The position numbers and the translations under genes are program-made. Below are positions 35,927-36,286 of a DNA stretch of 36,286 bases, piece by piece. The stretch's first letter is position 1. Each line of letters begins with the position of its first letter. Source of the stretch: Auritidibacter ignavus (lineage in GTDB: Bacteria > Actinomycetota > Actinomycetes > Actinomycetales > Micrococcaceae); assembly GCF_003703835.1 (NCBI RefSeq), contig NZ_RDQR01000027.1, positions 1-36,286 on the forward strand. Reading direction: 5' to 3'. Under the pieces are notes generated by a model, which did no database searches, was not told where the DNA came from, and saw only the letters and a program-made list of their open reading frames with translations.

Positions 35927-36080
35927 AAAGTTAGCTCCAGAGTCGCCCTTGTACGGGGGAGCGCCCGCCCCATGTTTGTTGTCAAGTAGTCTCTTGTCCT
36001 CGAAATGAGCAGATGCCCTGTTCTACCTCGTCTATGGATGTTGCTTGGGCTGAAGTCCTTCTCTAATCGCGGAGATAAGG

Positions 36081-36286
36081 GGCTCTTCACAATCGAGGGT
36101 GTAGACGGGGCTTGAATCCTCCGCTCTCGAGCAAGGACCTGGCGATGTAGTTGGTTGGGTTCCGGAAGCCCAGGGCGGATCCGCGCAGGTGTTCGAGTCG
36201 TCCGTTGATGGCCTCGGTGGGTCCGTTGGAGGTTCCGGGGCGGTCGAAGTAGGCCAGGATGTCTGCCGCCCTTTTCTTCAGCGTCC
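36081..36286. mobile_element. ISL3-family insertion sequence, one end
   Basis: GGCTCTTCACAATCGAGG at 36081 onward resembles the terminal inverted repeat of ISL3-family elements, whose ends typically begin GGCTCTTC. The transposase stop lies within this end, also typical of the family. ISL3 elements duplicate 8 bp, so 36073-36080 (AGATAAGG) is the predicted target duplication. The other end is outside the window. Confidence 0.75.
36087..36286 (-). CDS. ISL3-family transposase, C-terminal fragment
   Basis: The minus strand from the window edge encodes the last 65 residues, from TLKKRAADILAYFDRPGTSN through GPTEAINGRLEHLRGSALGF to LHPRL and stop TGA at 36087-36089. GPTEAINGRLEHLRG contains the third acidic residue (Glu) of the DDE catalytic triad in DDE_Tnp_ISL3 enzymes, which perform cut-and-paste transposition. 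The visible part is intact, with no frameshift. The N-terminal zinc-binding domain and most of the catalytic core lie outside the window. Confidence 0.85.
   Translation of the reverse strand, partial: TLKKRAADILAYFDRPGTSNGPTEAINGRLEHLRGSALGFRNPTNYIARSLLESGGFKPRLHPRL

Overview
The window looks like a chromosomal segment of a moderately high-G+C actinobacterium of the Micrococcaceae type (Arthrobacter, Yaniella, Auritidibacter and relatives; the genus cannot be fixed from here). The evidence is the gene order ftsK-pgsA-cinA-clgR-DUF3046-recA-recX-miaB-miaA-(dapF position)-methyltransferase-hflX-dinG-like-lexA-LysM-hisC-hisB-hisH-priA-sseB, which is characteristic of that group, together with frequent GTG/TTG starts and many 1-4 base overlaps between genes.

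Region 1 (1-245) holds the start of a DDE transposase pointing out of the window and a short leader for ftsK. Region 2 (246-22788) is the conserved housekeeping block: chromosome translocation and division, phospholipid synthesis, protease regulation, recombination and SOS control, tRNA A37 modification, ribosome-associated GTPase, helicase, and the hisC-B-H-priA part of histidine biosynthesis. Two things are unusual here. The gene in the dapF slot keeps the DapF fold signature but has lost both catalytic cysteines and the other active-site motifs. A DASS-type carboxylate/anion transporter sits between the helicase and lexA.

Region 3 (22785-25780) is where the familiar synteny ends. It holds decayed remains of a MarR regulator and an LLM flavin oxidoreductase, then an intact NUDIX hydrolase and a radical-SAM protein of the Rv2578c family. 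Region 4 (26589-32979) is a urocanate degradation cluster: YjiH-type membrane protein, IclR regulator, hutU, hutI, hutG. No hutH is present in the window. Region 5 (33120-35926) is a more A+T-rich accessory module of GntR regulator, divergent flavin reductase and MHS-type transporter. The window ends inside an ISL3-family insertion sequence whose terminal inverted repeat is visible at about 36081.

DNA-damage control can be read across the window. A LexA-box-like site precedes recA, and two partial boxes lie in the divergent lexA/LysM intergenic region; the LysM protein occupies the place of the SOS division inhibitors (ChiZ/DivS type). clgR has a good match to a sigma-R/SigH-type promoter. 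Several gene junctions carry clear hairpins that probably act as terminators. No tRNA, rRNA or CRISPR array was seen.
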